64,000 nucleotides of DNA from Dolomedes plantarius (GCA_907164885.2 OU015493.1:54916302-54980301); one strand, 5' to 3'; shown: positions 23,281 to 34,660, counted from the first letter of the stretch. Made by a program: numbers and translations. Notes: a model not told the origin generated them from the sequence alone.

Positions 23281-24692
23281 CAGTCTGTCACAAAAAAATG
23301 TGCACCCACAAGAAATCGAGTTTCTATTATGAAACTTGTCAGGAATGTAGTCTGGTAAGAGATATGCAAATGATTAAAATTTCAACGCCAATGACACAAG
23401 GGTAAGAGCGCTATGCGCATATGAGATGCGCAGCTGGGAGAGTTTAAAAACATGTTTGCTCGTGCCATAGGGTTATTCAAACAAACCTGTTGACTTGGAT
23501 GGACGGTATTGTGACTAGAGATGACTCTAAAACGTAACTGGTGACAGTACGAACAATTGTAGGACTTTGAAGAGGGGGCGTATAGTAGGCCTCAGAGAAT
23601 CAGGTTGGTCGAACAGGAATATCGGCCACCATCTCGGTCGGAGCGATATGGTAGTTGCTCGATGTTGGCAACAATGGATCACGGAAGGGATAGTCTACCG
23701 TCGGGGAGGGTCCCAGGAACAAAAATGCGCTCGAGGTTTCCGAAATCATAAGAGCGGCCATATCCGCTCCAACAACGTCACTAGAATTGGTTCGACGCCC
23801 TTAACCACCTTCCAGACATCCGGTGGTATCAAGGGAAACCATTCGGAGATGACTGGCCGACGCAGGTATAAGAAGCCGACGTCTATTAAGACGCCTACCA
23901 CTGACCCCACATCATAGGCATTGTCGATGGGATTTTTGCCGACCTCGGGCAAGCAGGAGTGTGACCGACTGGAGGCGTGTGATCTTCAGCGATGAATCCC
24001 GATTCCGTCTCAATGCTGATGACCAGCACATAAGCATGTGGAGGCGGCCAAGCCACTGGTCCGATCCGGCATTTGTTGTCGAGAGGCATACGGACATTAC
24101 ACAAGGTGTGACAGTGTGGGGAGTGATTTTTTGGGACACACGATCACCTCTAGTCGTCCTTCAACGCACTTTGACGGCACGGAGTTACGTGGACGACATT
24201 TTAACGCCACTTGTACTGCCTATGCTATCAATTCGCCCAGATGCCATTTATCAGCAAAACAACGCTCGTCCACATACTGCGCGACTCTCCCAACAATGTC
24301 TTCAAGGATATGACGTACTCCCATGGCCTGCCAGGTCACCAGACCTATCGCCAATAGAGCACGTCTGGGACGTGCTTGGAAGGCAACTGCAGCCGTCCCG
24401 GAATACTGGGGAATTAACTGCTCGGTTGCAAAGATTACGGCATGATCTTCAGCAGGAGGTCATAGGTGACCTCATTGATTCGATGCCACGCCGTGTTTCG
24501 GCTTGTATAGCTGCCAGAGGTGGATTTACTACTTACTGATTTGTAACCTTTTTCATGCCATATCTTCTTAATAAAACGGTTTTTTTCTTCTGAATTTGTA
24601 ATCATTTGCTTATCTCCTCATACACTACATACTAAGTTTCGTGATAGTAGCTCGTTTCCTTTTGGGTGCATATATTTTTTTGTGACAGAGTG
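23281..24692 (+). mobile_element. Tc1-like element, complete ends, broken transposase
   Basis: Inverted repeats start CAGTCTGTCACAAAAAAATG at 23281 and (inverted) CACTCTGTCACAAAAAAATA at 24692. TA flanks both sides (23279-23280, 24693-24694). Length is 1.41 kb. Confidence 0.92.
23550..24539 (+). pseudogene. Tc1-like transposase, frameshifted and catalytically altered
   Basis: The N-terminal helix-turn-helix region reads RGRIVGLRESGWSNRNIGHH and VVARCWQQW (23567-23700). The middle (about 23700-23960) is scrambled by frameshifts. From 23961 a long clean frame carries the catalytic half: D in IFSDESRF, then QQNNARPHTAR, then E in SPDLSPIEHVW, ending MPRRVSACIAARGGFTTY. The second catalytic aspartate (normally QQDNARPH) has become asparagine, so even an in-frame protein should be inactive. 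The element ends are still sharp, so it could once have been mobilised in trans. Confidence 0.88.
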
Positions 24693-24694
24693 TA

Positions 24695-25219
24695 TTTCTA
24701 TTATAGTAGCTTAACAGTCTCAGATAGATTTTGGCATCATTGGTTAATCGTAACATAATGCCTGCAATAGCCATCCAGTTATTTTTTCCAAAAATCTTGA
24801 AAGATGCAATCTATTTATCTTAACATCTGCTTACCTTTTGGCCGATTTCTGACTGGTTTGGCCCAAACTTCACTTACACATCTCATGAGGCATTTGGATT
24901 AAGTGCACATCCCATCTCTTTCTTTGGGTCTACAATTTACATTATCTGGCCCTTTCTAATGAGGTATTGTTCTAGATTGATACTTTTGTGTCATAAAGCT
25001 ATGTATTAGGATGCCGTAAAACATGTTTCTCATTGTCTTTATCTCAAAAACTCCCAAAGCATCTGAGTCACTCGAAATTACTCTCCCATACATAGGTAAG
25101 AGTAAGTCTAAACGAAAATTTAATACTGAATATATTATCTATACAAGAGATACACCCTTCGCCTGCGACAAATAGTTCAACATTTTCGCCTAAACAATTC
25201 AATAACGATAAATGTGATC
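24695..25219. other. Intergenic DNA, nothing recognised
   Basis: No coding or repeat signal that I can name. Confidence 0.5.
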
Positions 25220-25229
25220 AATATCGTTT

Positions 25230-25587
25230 CGGGCGCAGCGGCCCAGTTGGCAAGAGCAGCGGGCTAGTGATCTGAAAGTCACTGGTTCGATGCTCGTCGT
25301 TAACAAAATTCACTGCCGTGTACACAAATGGCGGTTGGTGCACGTAAAATCCGTCATGGCTGTAATGTCCTCCAAGTTCTCAAAATTACCTTTGGAGGTG
25401 CGGGGTCAAGTGTTCTGGTCTCCTCACTTGACTCGGTTCAAAATTACGGGACTGGTCCTTTGGCCAAGTCGGATTCCGACCCTTGTGGTGTCAGTAAAAC
25501 GGGAGCCGCACCTTCATCGTCCATAGCTTTCGGGACTTGATCTGATGTTGCTGTCGGTCAAGTGGCATAAGCAACAACAACAACAAC
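25230..25587 (+). mobile_element. tRNA-derived SINE with (CAA)n tail and 10-bp target duplication
   Basis: The head GGGCGCAGCGGCCCAGTTGG aligns to a tRNA 5' half with an A box near 25238-25249. GGTTCGATGC at 25284-25293 is the B box of the internal pol III promoter. The tail is (CAA)n at 25571-25587. AATATCGTTT flanks both sides (25220-25229 and 25588-25597), the mark of L1/RTE-like target-primed insertion; the right copy partly overlaps the CAA tail. The tRNA-unrelated body is shared with the inverted copy at 42365-42668. Confidence 0.88.
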
Positions 25588-25597
25588 AATATCGTTT

Positions 25598-25930
25598 AGG
25601 AACCGGGAGACCATGATGTTACCGCGCCGGAATTTGGTACTGAGGGAGCTCGGTTCGAATCCCAACAAGAGCCACTTAACACTTTCATCTTTAAGCCGGG
25701 TATGAGATGTGAAATCTGTTGGCTACAATTCCCTTCCGTGTGATTTTTAAAGGTGTGAGGATAATACGAGCCCACCAAATATGTCGCCACTTGGGTTCCC
25801 GATCAAAATTGTAGTGGCACCGGACAAAAATCTGCCTCCGAACCTCATGGTGCCCAGTAACTGTAATGTGAGGAAATTGAACCTGGATGGATTTATCCGG
25901 CTAGGGGAAATTAGTAAAGACTACAACATT
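25598..25930 (+). mobile_element. tRNA-headed SINE-like repeat, second family
   Basis: GGTTCGAATCCC (25652-25663) is a good B box. The head (GACCATGATG...TACTGAGGGAGCTC) resembles that of the SINE at 26406-26633. The body differs and no target duplication was seen, so the limits are approximate. Confidence 0.55.
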
Positions 25931-26002
25931 ATATTTTAAAACTTATTCGGGATTTTCAAAGCGAAATTAAAGTGAAATATTGCTATGTCAAATATAAAAA
26001 AA

Positions 26003-26129
26003 TTTCAGGTAGTCTCTTCTAACGGAACTACCGTGGGTTATTAACGTAGGATTAGTTACCGTTGCTTACCTCTTTTGTATGTAAATATGTATGTATGTGT
26101 TATGTATATATGTATCTATATATATGTAC

Positions 26130-26180
<51 letters not shown>

Positions 26181-26344
26181 AAATTTTTGAAGCATTTTGG
26201 TACTTTTCTGTTTAATTCTTTACTGCTTGCCCAAGGGATATAGACTGGGTTTGGCGCGCTACAAAAATTATAACTCGTGACTCAGGACATCTAAAATTTT
26301 GCTTTCCGGAGGACCGTTATGGAGGAACGTAATCCTACGATAAA
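26003..26344 (+). mobile_element. Family E repeat, copy 3 (most complete)
   Basis: It runs from TTTCAGGTAGTCTCTTCTAA to GGAACGTAATCCTACGATAA, with the internal TTAACGTAGGATTA motif at about 26041. The core is a 90-bp TA-rich microsatellite, followed by CATTTTGGTACTTTTCTG, GGGTTTGGCGCGC and GGAGGACCGTTATGGAGG. Confidence 0.85.
26085..26177. repeat. (TA)/(TATG) microsatellite inside family E copy 3
   Basis: It occupies the same position as the compound microsatellite in copy 1. Confidence 0.95.
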
Positions 26345-26405
26345 ACCGGTATAGATCTATAAAAGATGTATGTTAACGAAAATAAATTTTGACATAGCTA
26401 GCATG

Positions 26406-26633
26406 GGACCATGGTGGCATTGTGGTACAGCTCGCTGGCTTTCGGTGCTGAGGGTGCTCGGATCGAATCCCGGCGAATCGCTACTAAAATGCCTCCTTTT
26501 GTGTCGTCCCTTCATAGGGGGTAATGATAGTCGGCCTATATGGTGCCCCCATTATAAAATGACCAGCAAAACTGCTGTGAATTACATGTAAATGTCCTCA
26601 CGACAAGTGCTTCCGCATTGGTAAAAGAAAGAA
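26406..26633 (+). mobile_element. tRNA-headed SINE, 228 bp, with perfect 14-bp target duplication
   Basis: ACATAGCTAGCATG occurs immediately left (26392-26405) and right (26634-26647). The head GGGACCATGGTGGCATTGTG carries A-box-like sequence and GGATCGAATCCC (26460-26471) is the B box. The 3' end is the A-rich GTAAAAGAAAGAA. The perfect long duplication suggests a fairly young insertion. Confidence 0.85.
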
Positions 26634-26756
26634 ACATAGCTAGCATGTTGCCGATTGTTTGATGCCACTGCCCACTGTGAATTAGGTCCGTTTTCCTTTA
26701 CTTACTATCTGATAAAAAGCAAAATTCCACTAAATATTTTGGTGTAGATATTGTTT

Positions 26757-26875
26757 AAGATCACGACCATATGGCGATGCTTAAATTATAAAAAAACAAG
26801 ATCACAACCATATGACAGTGCTTAAATTCAAAAAACAAGATCACAACCATATGACAGTGCTTAAATTCAAAAACC
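26757..26875. repeat. Three tandem ~39-bp units
   Basis: AAGATCACAACCATATGACA plus GTGCTTAAATTCAAAAAAC is repeated three times (starts about 26757, 26798, 26837); the first unit is the most diverged. Confidence 0.88.
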
Positions 26876-28035
26876 AATAGATACTCATGAGATTAATCCC
26901 ATAAAATTGTGTCGCTTTACCAAAAGAAAACAACAATTTTATTTTTATAAAAAAAACATTTCTATCTAATTAGTTCTAAAAAATACCATCCATCATTAGG
27001 TAATGAATTTCTAATTTTTCCATTAACCTAATTGCCCCAATCAATATATAATTAGCATAGTTCTGAAAGCAACGCGTTACGTGGTCTAGTATAGCAGAAG
27101 AAAATGCCTGAAAAACAACTTAAAACGAATATATTTCCTCGCAATAAGTGAAAAGAAAAAAATATTTGCTCTCGAAAAGTGTTTATTTCATTAACATTTC
27201 AACGCCAATACTTAAACAAATTCACGACAGTGATAAATTAAAAAAATATATTTATCAAGTTCACGTGCAATTAATTTCACTTACGAGTATTCATATATTT
27301 AAATGAAAGACGATTTTACAAATTCTATTTTCTCTCGGCAACGCAATGAACAGCTTTTAATACTATTCTGAAGCGCATTTTTAAAAAAAATCTCACACGA
27401 TTAAAAATCTCATACTCTCTTCTGAAATTTTCTGCATTGTATAATTTTTAATTGTTGGATTACATTTATGTATTATTAAATGCTAATTCATCTATTTTGC
27501 ATTATCTTCTGCAAGTAATGTTAAATTCTATGGAAGTTGCATTATGTAAAACGTAAAACATTTTTAAATATTAGATAGATTAAAAAATCCGATATCGATT
27601 TCACTTAATTTTATCTTCTATTATTTCGATTGCTATCGATATCATAGATTACAAGCATGATTTTAATATCTCGCTCAATACAGTAATCAAAACATCTCTT
27701 GGAAGATAATTTATTTTTATTGACATAGTTTATTAAAGGATTAGCTTTTATGAATCTTCTTCTTGATTTTATGAGTACTTCAGTAAATTTAATGATAAAT
27801 ATTACATAAGTAATTGGATTATGTCAGATATTTCTTATTTTTTAGCATATAAGTTCACAGATTTTCTATTTTTCTTTCAATTCAAGTCCACTCATTTAAG
27901 TTCATAAAACTTTTATATAAGTTCTTTGGTACTGATAGAGAGTTTTAAAATGATAAAAATTATGAAATTTATCACTTTCTTATACTCGAATTATGCTAAA
28001 TGTTTTCGCGTAACCCCATATTAATGAAAAATATA
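26876..28035. other. AT-rich intergenic DNA, nothing recognised
   Basis: No supported feature. Confidence 0.6.
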
Positions 28036-28247
28036 TTTCAGGTAGTCTCTTCTAACGAAACTACCGCGGGTTATTAACGTACGATTACTTATCGTTGCTT
28101 ACCTCTTTTTTTACGCATTTTGGTACTTTTCTGATTAACTGTGAAGTTCTACTGGGTTTGGCGCTCTGCCAAAACTATAACACGAGACGCCGGACAATTT
28201 TTTTTCTCCGAAGGACCATTATTGAGGAACGCAATCCTGCATTAAAA
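28036..28247 (+). mobile_element. Family E repeat, copy 4, without microsatellite
   Basis: The flanking blocks are the same as in copies 1-3, but CTTACCTCTTTTTTTAC runs directly into GCATTTTGGTACTTTTCTG with no simple repeat. This shows what the uninterrupted family looks like. Confidence 0.82.
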
Positions 28248-29125
28248 TGGTTTAAATTTATTCAATTCTCTATTAGCTCTAGTTAACTTAAAACGTTATT
28301 CATTCCAACAATGTTATAGTTTTGACTCTGATGCTGGAAACCAGTAATTATATCGAGTGATTTAGTGATTTAGAAAGACATGCATGGTAATATTCATCGT
28401 AAAATGCTTTACTGTATGACTCATTTCCTTGGATACGCGCTTCTGTGACGCGTTGTGTAATAATTTTATTTTCTTATGATGTATTGATCTTTTACGTTGG
28501 GCATGAGAACTATTGTACAACACTTAACCCCTTCCTTCTCGCTCCCATCAAAATCACGGGTTGAAGTTTCGCCTTCTATTTCTCATGCCCGTGATATTTC
28601 AGGGTTGGAGTGTTTAAAATTAACGCACCAAAAAGGTAAAAACAATCCATTTCATTTACCATGAAAACTTTTTATTGCTAATTTTAAATAACAGATGGCA
28701 GCACCAGACTATTTATAATGTAATCGGGGATGGGTTTTTTTTAAACTAGATGTGGCAAATCGAGAAATAAATTAAATCCTCCGGAAAAAAATAGGCACTT
28801 TTATTACCGTTTTCTTGAAAATTATTCGATCGTTAAAGGGTTAAACACCATTTAGTTTAGTTTTTGCAGGCTTATCTCGGTAGTTGAGTTTGTGCACAAA
28901 TTAAAAGAGTTATTTAAGTTAACCACCTTGAAGACCGATTCAAGATCGATCCCAGAGCATTTTCAAGTAAATACAACTTTATTAAAACGTATGCACTGGA
29001 AAAACGTGCAACACGTTTTTGATAAAAGCAAACCCTAATACGGCTATTTACTAAAAATGTTTAAAATTTATTATTTTCTAAAAGTAATTATTTTCTAGTG
29101 TCTTTTAATATAATGACAGATAACA
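28248..29125. other. AT-rich intergenic DNA, nothing recognised
   Basis: A weak 8-bp inverted pair (ATCACGGG ... CCCGTGAT, about 28554-28595) is the only structure noticed. Confidence 0.5.
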
Positions 29126-29127
29126 AA

Positions 29128-29910
29128 AGGTGTCCGGGCTAAAAGTATCCAAAAGTTATGGCTTATTATTACCGAACTAGCCATTCGAATATAGTAGACT
29201 GCTCCTCCATGGCTTATAAACCCCTCTGAGATTTTTTGGGTGCAGACCGTTCAGCCGCACATGCGTATAGTAAGCAGCAATCGGCACGAAGACTCAAAAT
29301 CTGTTCCATGGTTTTCATTAGTGTAAAGATGTGGACGCACAGCAAAAGGTGAAGTTTGTGCTTTGGTTGACGGAAATTAAATCAGCGACGCGTGTTCAGC
29401 GACGTGTGTGAAAAGAATGGAATGTCGAACTGTCCGACATCAAAATCCATCCGTCAATGGGATAGAACTTTATGGGAGACGGGAACTTTGGCATCTCAAA
29501 CTGGCAAGCATTCTAAAGTTTTTGTGACAGATGCTACTGTTGATAGTGTTTTAGAAGAGGGGGCCCAATTACCTGGCCGCCAAAGTCTCCGGATTTGACT
29601 CCATTAGACATTTTTGCTTGGGGATTCATTAAATCCGTTGTGTATAATCAAAAAATTGAAATTGTGTTTAAGTTGAAGAAGCGTATCATTCAAGCAATTG
29701 GTCTAATAACTGCTGATATACTATGAAACACTTGTAGAGAACTGGATTACCTTCTAGACGTTTGCCGTGCTACAAAATTTGCACACATCGAAATATATTG
29801 ATATTAAAACTTGGTGAGATGTCCTTTCTATTCAAATATTTAAAAAAAATTCTAATGGGTAGTTCAGTAAAAATAAGCCATAACGTTTGAATACTTTGGA
29901 TACCCTGTAT
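29128..29910 (+). mobile_element. Internally deleted mariner-like element
   Basis: Inverted repeats of about 65 bp share ATCCAAA, GTTATGGCTTAT and CCATT-GAAT blocks. The left reads TATCCAAAAGTTATGGCTTA, and the right, inverted, GTATTCAAACGTTATGGCTT. At 0.78 kb it has lost about 0.5 kb of interior relative to a full mariner. Confidence 0.8.
29331..29801 (+). pseudogene. mariner-like transposase lacking the central core
   Basis: The N-terminal part reads AQQKVKFVLWLTEIKSATRV and SIRQWDRTLWETGTLAS, typical of the DNA-binding end of DUF4817-type transposases. It ends VTDATVDSV and jumps, with a frame change near 29560, to WPPKSPDLTPLDIFAWGFIK, the third catalytic block (final D of the DDxD triad). 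The C-terminus follows, with RIIQAIGLITADIL, a stop, then LDVCRATKFAHIEIY. The first and second catalytic aspartates are deleted with the intervening sequence. The stop at the LITADIL position adds a second lesion. It is not functional as a transposase. Confidence 0.8.
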
Positions 29911-30122
29911 TTTAATATATCTGATAGGTGCTTCATATTTTGAATGAGGTCTTTTTGAGTAGATTTTTGATGGTCGGATTTTTACTTTTATCTACGTCTT
30001 CAATTCAAGAGTTATATATTATCTAGAAATATGGTATTATCACCCGTTTAATTATACACTATCCTGATACAGACAACGCGTTGAAAAAGAGAAAGCATTC
30101 ATATTGCATCTTTCAGTGTGTG

Positions 30123-32688
30123 TAGTAGAGCAGTGGTCCCCAACGCCCGGTCCACGGACCGATACTGGTCCGTGGATGAAATGGTACCGGTCCGCCCAAG
30201 GAACATTAAATTATTTCCATTTTATTTACTGTGGTCTTTTTCTCTCGGGTTTGTAATCCAAATAACTGGAACGCATCAATCAAAAAGCAAAAACATTACT
30301 GTAAACGTAAACACAAAAATCGCGTTCGGCCATGTGGCCATGTGTTCGGCAGGCCATGTGTTCGCATGCGTTTTGGGTGCTTGTGATGTATTTTACGTCA
30401 TGTCTCAACAATCCATCAGATTTGTCCCAGAGCAGAGTCTAACCGTCTGTGTCTGGAGCTAAAAGGCTGCAAGCGGCAGTGGCGTTGTAGCTTTGGTAAA
30501 GAGAAGGTGTGTATCGCTTTTCTCTCTGTTCACCGGTACTTTCTCGTGTTTAGCAGTGCTTGGTGTACGTGCATATTGTGTTTGCTCAAATTTAACCCAC
30601 AAATAAGCAAAAATGAGTACGAAACAGACGTCGTTAGAAATTTTCCTTGGGAAAAAGAAAAGGCCCAGTGAAGAGCCATCAACATCAAAGAAACATGTAA
30701 TTTTTAACAGACAATACCATGAGTCCTACTTAAAATATGGATTTACCGGGCAGGTGATTCCCACACACCAAAACCGCTCTGCATAGTTTGCGGCGACCAG
30801 CTCTCTAACGATGCAATGAAACCTTCAAAACTGCTTCGCCTCTTGAACGCCAAGCACCATGGATTAAAAGACAAGCCCCTGGAGTATTTTGAAAGAAAAA
30901 AACGGGAACACGAAGGACAGAAGAAATTTATGAAAGCCACCACATCAATAAAGGAGAAGGCACTGAGAGCATCATATTTGGTGGCTAACCGTATTGCTAA
31001 GGCTAAAAAGCCAATCACTGTCGGTGAAGAATTGATCTTACCCTCAACTAAAGACATTTGCCGTGAACTTCTAGGAATGGCTGCTGTGGAAAGATAGCAC
31101 ATGTGCCTTTGTCGGCTAGCACTGTGACTAGGCGCATTGAGGATATAGCCGAAGACATTGAGACACAATTGTTGGAGAGGATTAATACATCACCGTGGTA
31201 CGCACTCCAGGTTGACGAATCTACAGATATCGACATCAAGGCAATACTACTTGTTTATGTGCGATATCTATATCAGGAGGATGTGCATAAGGATTTGTTA
31301 TGTGCACTATCTTTGTCAACCAACACCACAGGAGCAGAACTGTTTAAGTCACTGGATGGTTATATATCAGGACAACTAAAATGGTCCTTTTGTGTCGGCA
31401 TATGCACAGACGGGGCTGCTGCCATTACCGGACGACTGTCTGGTTTAACTGCTCGGATTAAGGAGGTTGCACCTGAGAGTAAATCTACGCATTGTCTAAT
31501 TCACAGGAAAATGTTGGCAAGCCGAAAAATGTCACCGGAACTTAACAGCGTATTGATTGATGTCGTTAAAGCTATTAACCTCATCAAAGCCCACGCCCTT
31601 AACTCGATCCTGTTTGAGCAGCTTTGTGAGGAGATGGACGCAGAGTACAGGTGCCTTCTCTTATACACAGAAGTAAGATGGTTATCCAGAGAAAAATCGC
31701 TTATCAGAGTATTTGAATTACGAGAGCCTTTGCAAAGATTTCTCTCATAAAAAAAGTCACCGCTGGCAGCCCATTTCAGTGACAATGTATGGGTCGAAAA
31801 ACTGGCTTACCTGTGTGACATATTCAACCTGTTCAATGAACTCAATCTGTGCCTTCAGGGGAAAATGACAACTGTTTTTAAGTTGGCAGAAAAAGTAGCT
31901 GCATTTAAAGCCAAACTGGAGTTGTGGGGACGGCGCGTGAACAGAGGCAATTTGAACATGTGTCACACATTAGTGGGGATTTTAGGCGAGACTGAGCCTG
32001 AACATTCATTTTCCCAGTTGGTGCACGATCACCTGTCTTTGCTTTTAAAAGAGTTCGATCGCTATTTTCCAACCACAAAAGATCCACGAACTGGTAAGGA
32101 ATGGATCCGCGACCCATTTGTCAACAAATCAGGCGAATCTAGCATGTCTGTGCAAGAAAAAAATCAACTGTTGGAGATTGCAAATGACGGCGGCCTTAAA
32201 ACTACTTTCGAGACAACAACTCTGCCGGTGTTCCGGATTAAATTCATGGCGGAATATCCTGAGATTGCCACCACAGCACTTAAATCCCTATTGCTATTTC
32301 CGACAACCTATCTGTGTGAAGCAGGGTTTTCTGCAGTGACAGCAACCAAAACAAACCAATGGAATAAACTGGACATAAGCAACACACTTCGGGTGTCATT
32401 GTCTCCTATTACCCCCCAGATGGAACCGTCTCGTTGAAAAGAAACAAGCTCAGGGTTCTCATTGATTTACCGTTCTAGTAAGTTAAAATTTTAAATCACT
32501 TTATATTCATTTTTTTGTGTAACTGTATTTTGTTTTAAAGTCATGTTTAAATATAATTAAAATTGTTAAATCAAAACAATCTAAAATATAAACAGTCAAC
32601 GACCCCCCCCCCTCAGCGGGCCGCGGTAAAATTATCAAACGTTGACCGGTCCGCGGCGATAAAAAGGTTGGGGAGCACTGTAGTAGAG
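30123..32688 (+). mobile_element. hAT element, 2.55 kb, perfect 8-bp target duplication
   Basis: The ends are CAGTGGTCCCCAAC (30131) and the inverse of GTTGGGGAGCACTG (to 32680), a 14-bp inverted repeat with one mismatch. TAGTAGAG flanks both sides (30123-30130 and 32681-32688). Subterminal GGTCCACGGACCGATA and GACCGGTCCGCGG tracts are GC-rich. It encodes a full-length but broken hAT transposase. Confidence 0.95.
30613..32437 (+). pseudogene. hAT transposase of the ZBED5/SCAND3-like type, three lesions
   Basis: ATG at 30613 opens MSTKQTSLEIFLGKKKRPSE. A BED-type zinc finger follows (CIVCGDQLSNDAM...NAKH, about 30775-30855), then DESTDI, CTDGAAAITG, TEVRWLS and the C-terminal dimerisation block (LLLFPTTYLCEAGFSAV). 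The order and length (about 605 residues) match intact hAT transposases and their domesticated relatives ZBED5/SCAND3. The first zinc-ligand histidine position appears to be leucine (RLLNAKH where RHL is usual). Lesions are a 1-base frameshift near 30748-30755, another near 31092 after AAVER, and an in-frame TAA at 31748-31750. After that stop the same frame runs on to 32437. It is a pseudogene with otherwise well-preserved reading frames. No intron-like gaps were seen. Confidence 0.9.
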
Positions 32689-34229
32689 TACCAAATTGGG
32701 ATTTTTACCTTCAAGTTACTGTCCTATTCTAAAGCTAACTTTCACTCGGAAAACCTGCAAATCTGCATACAGCAGGTCATATACTAATAGCGTGTTAACT
32801 CTTGTGCATATTCCCCGTTTGGTTACGTTTGGTGCAAAACTTACTGTGGAAATATGATTTAGAAATTGTGTTCTCAGTCTGTATTTAATCGACTGAAAAC
32901 GCAATTCATTGGATGATAAGACGTACTTCCTTCTATGCTTTCTCTTAGAAGCGTGATCTCGGCTTCATTTTAAAATCTTGCTGTAAACATTGGTTTCGTG
33001 CACGGACCAATGGATTAAGATCTAAATTTAGGTCTTAATTCATTGATTTACCAAATTTAGGAACCGTTGAAAATCCACCTCCCCAACTTTGGCCTAGCTA
33101 AGTTCCTAAGACATGTAACATGGACTGCCACTTTTCATCCGAAGAAGTCCTATCAACCAACGTTTCACAAAAGAAGTATCGATGCCCACTCACTAAACCT
33201 ATCACAGATCTTTTGCTCTTCTTCTCCTGCTTAAAACACCCTAATTGGCCGCAATGCTTTTAGAAACGCCCTTCATGTTATTTGTGAAGTCCCCAAATCA
33301 TCTGTAAGGATACAGTAACAATTGTTTTACTAAGTACTCTCGATCATGATTTGATTATTTTTAGGTAATACGCAAGAACTGTGTTCGACTTAACGCAACC
33401 AGCGAGCTAAGACATGGGATGAACAAAATATTTTAACCTACTTAGGCATTAAATTTTTCTAAAATATTATCCTTATTCAGAATTAAACGCATTTCCCCAA
33501 GACATTCTCTGAAATGGAAATAAACTCTAAATCTCTAAAAGGAAATCATAACCAAAATTTGAATAAAATTTATTTTTAACTACTGGTATCTTCGTCTGGT
33601 AGTAATGAAATTGTAATCACCGTATTTTTATACTATAATCTTTATACCGGGTGCTCTGAAAAGGTTTTCGGACTGATAAAATAGGATATGTATAGTTCAT
33701 CGTGGCTCCTTATCGGACTACAAAACTTAAAATGCAATTTCCTGGCACTTTGATAAAACAGCCACAGCGTTTCCTTTAGTGACATAGCTAGAAAAAAAAA
33801 TTACTAGGAGGAAGTTTAGAGGCTTCTTTTTGGTTTACACAATTGTTTGTGTGTGAGAGTATGTGAGAAATAATGTATGAGACTCAGATTTTTGAGAAGA
33901 TTCTGAGGCTAGCCCCCCCCCCCCCCGTCATCCCATAGCTTGTGCACCTGACTTCGTACATTACGGAAACATACCATGGAAGCCATTTTAAAGATACGAG
34001 TATTATCGGGATCAGCCGGTGATTTTATCTTGAAGACTCCATTTTTATTTAAATAAAGCTATTTTAGCTTTATATTTATTTTTGAAAGCAGTAAAATTGT
34101 GTCAAAAGGGAAATCTGATGACTAATTAATGTTGAAGACGACGAAGATGTTTTAAAGCTACGCCTCTCTAAGAGCTAAACTCACTATAATTGGTCATTTT
34201 ACACGATCGCAAACAAAATAATTGCAAGA
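32689..34229. other. AT-rich DNA; lone element-like end near 33640; poly-C at 33915
   Basis: TTTATACCGGGTGCTCTGAA at about 33640 looks like a terminal sequence but has no partner. A 15-bp C run lies at about 33915-33929. Nothing coding. Confidence 0.45.
33009..33044. repeat. 36-bp imperfect palindrome
   Basis: AATGGATTAAGATCTAAA is followed directly by TTTAGGTCTTAATTCATT; 16 of 18 positions pair. Confidence 0.85.
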
Positions 34230-34660
34230 GGAAAATAACTTTTTATATACCATCTTTTTTAAATTTTCTGTTGAATCTCATATAAACTGGACAATTTTAT
34301 GTATTAATTAATACTTTTTAAAATTTTTTTGATGAATTATCCCATCAACTTGAATGAAAATGAAGTTAATTGGAAGTTAACTTGCGTTTAACTTTTCGTT
34401 CCCGTCCCGGGCGATAGATGGCTGCACCAGTCTACAAAAAAAAATTAACTAAAAATGAATTCCATCCTGGTTAAAGATGGCTAAAAGTATTAAAATAATG
34501 CATTGTCGTCGTGTTCTGAGCTTTTCTAAAAGTTTCAAATGTCTAGCTAGTAGGGAAGCTAGTTAACAGTCGATTGCAAGATTATCACAGGACAAACACA
34601 CACACTCACAAACAAACAAACAAGAAAGCAAGTTAATAAAAATATGGTAAAAAATTGCAA
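34230..34660 (+). repeat. Family B interspersed repeat, copy 1
   Basis: It aligns in inverted orientation with 44185-44600 along about 420 bp. Landmarks are GAAGTTAATTGGAAGTTAAC, ATAGATGGCTGCACCAGTCT, AAGATGGCTAAAAGT, AGTTTCAAATG-CTAGCTAG, CGATTGCAAGATT and the CA/AAAC-rich tail before AAGTTAATAAAAATATGG. No coding capacity; class unknown. Confidence 0.82.

Noticed and set aside
25230..25300. A genuine tRNA gene
   Set aside because: The cloverleaf is incomplete, the sequence continues into a SINE body with a CAA tail, and it is bounded by a target duplication.
33640..33800. TTTATACCGGGTGCTCTGAA as the end of a DNA transposon, perhaps related to the 92-3656 element
   Set aside because: Only about a dozen bases match that element's end and no inverted partner was found nearby.
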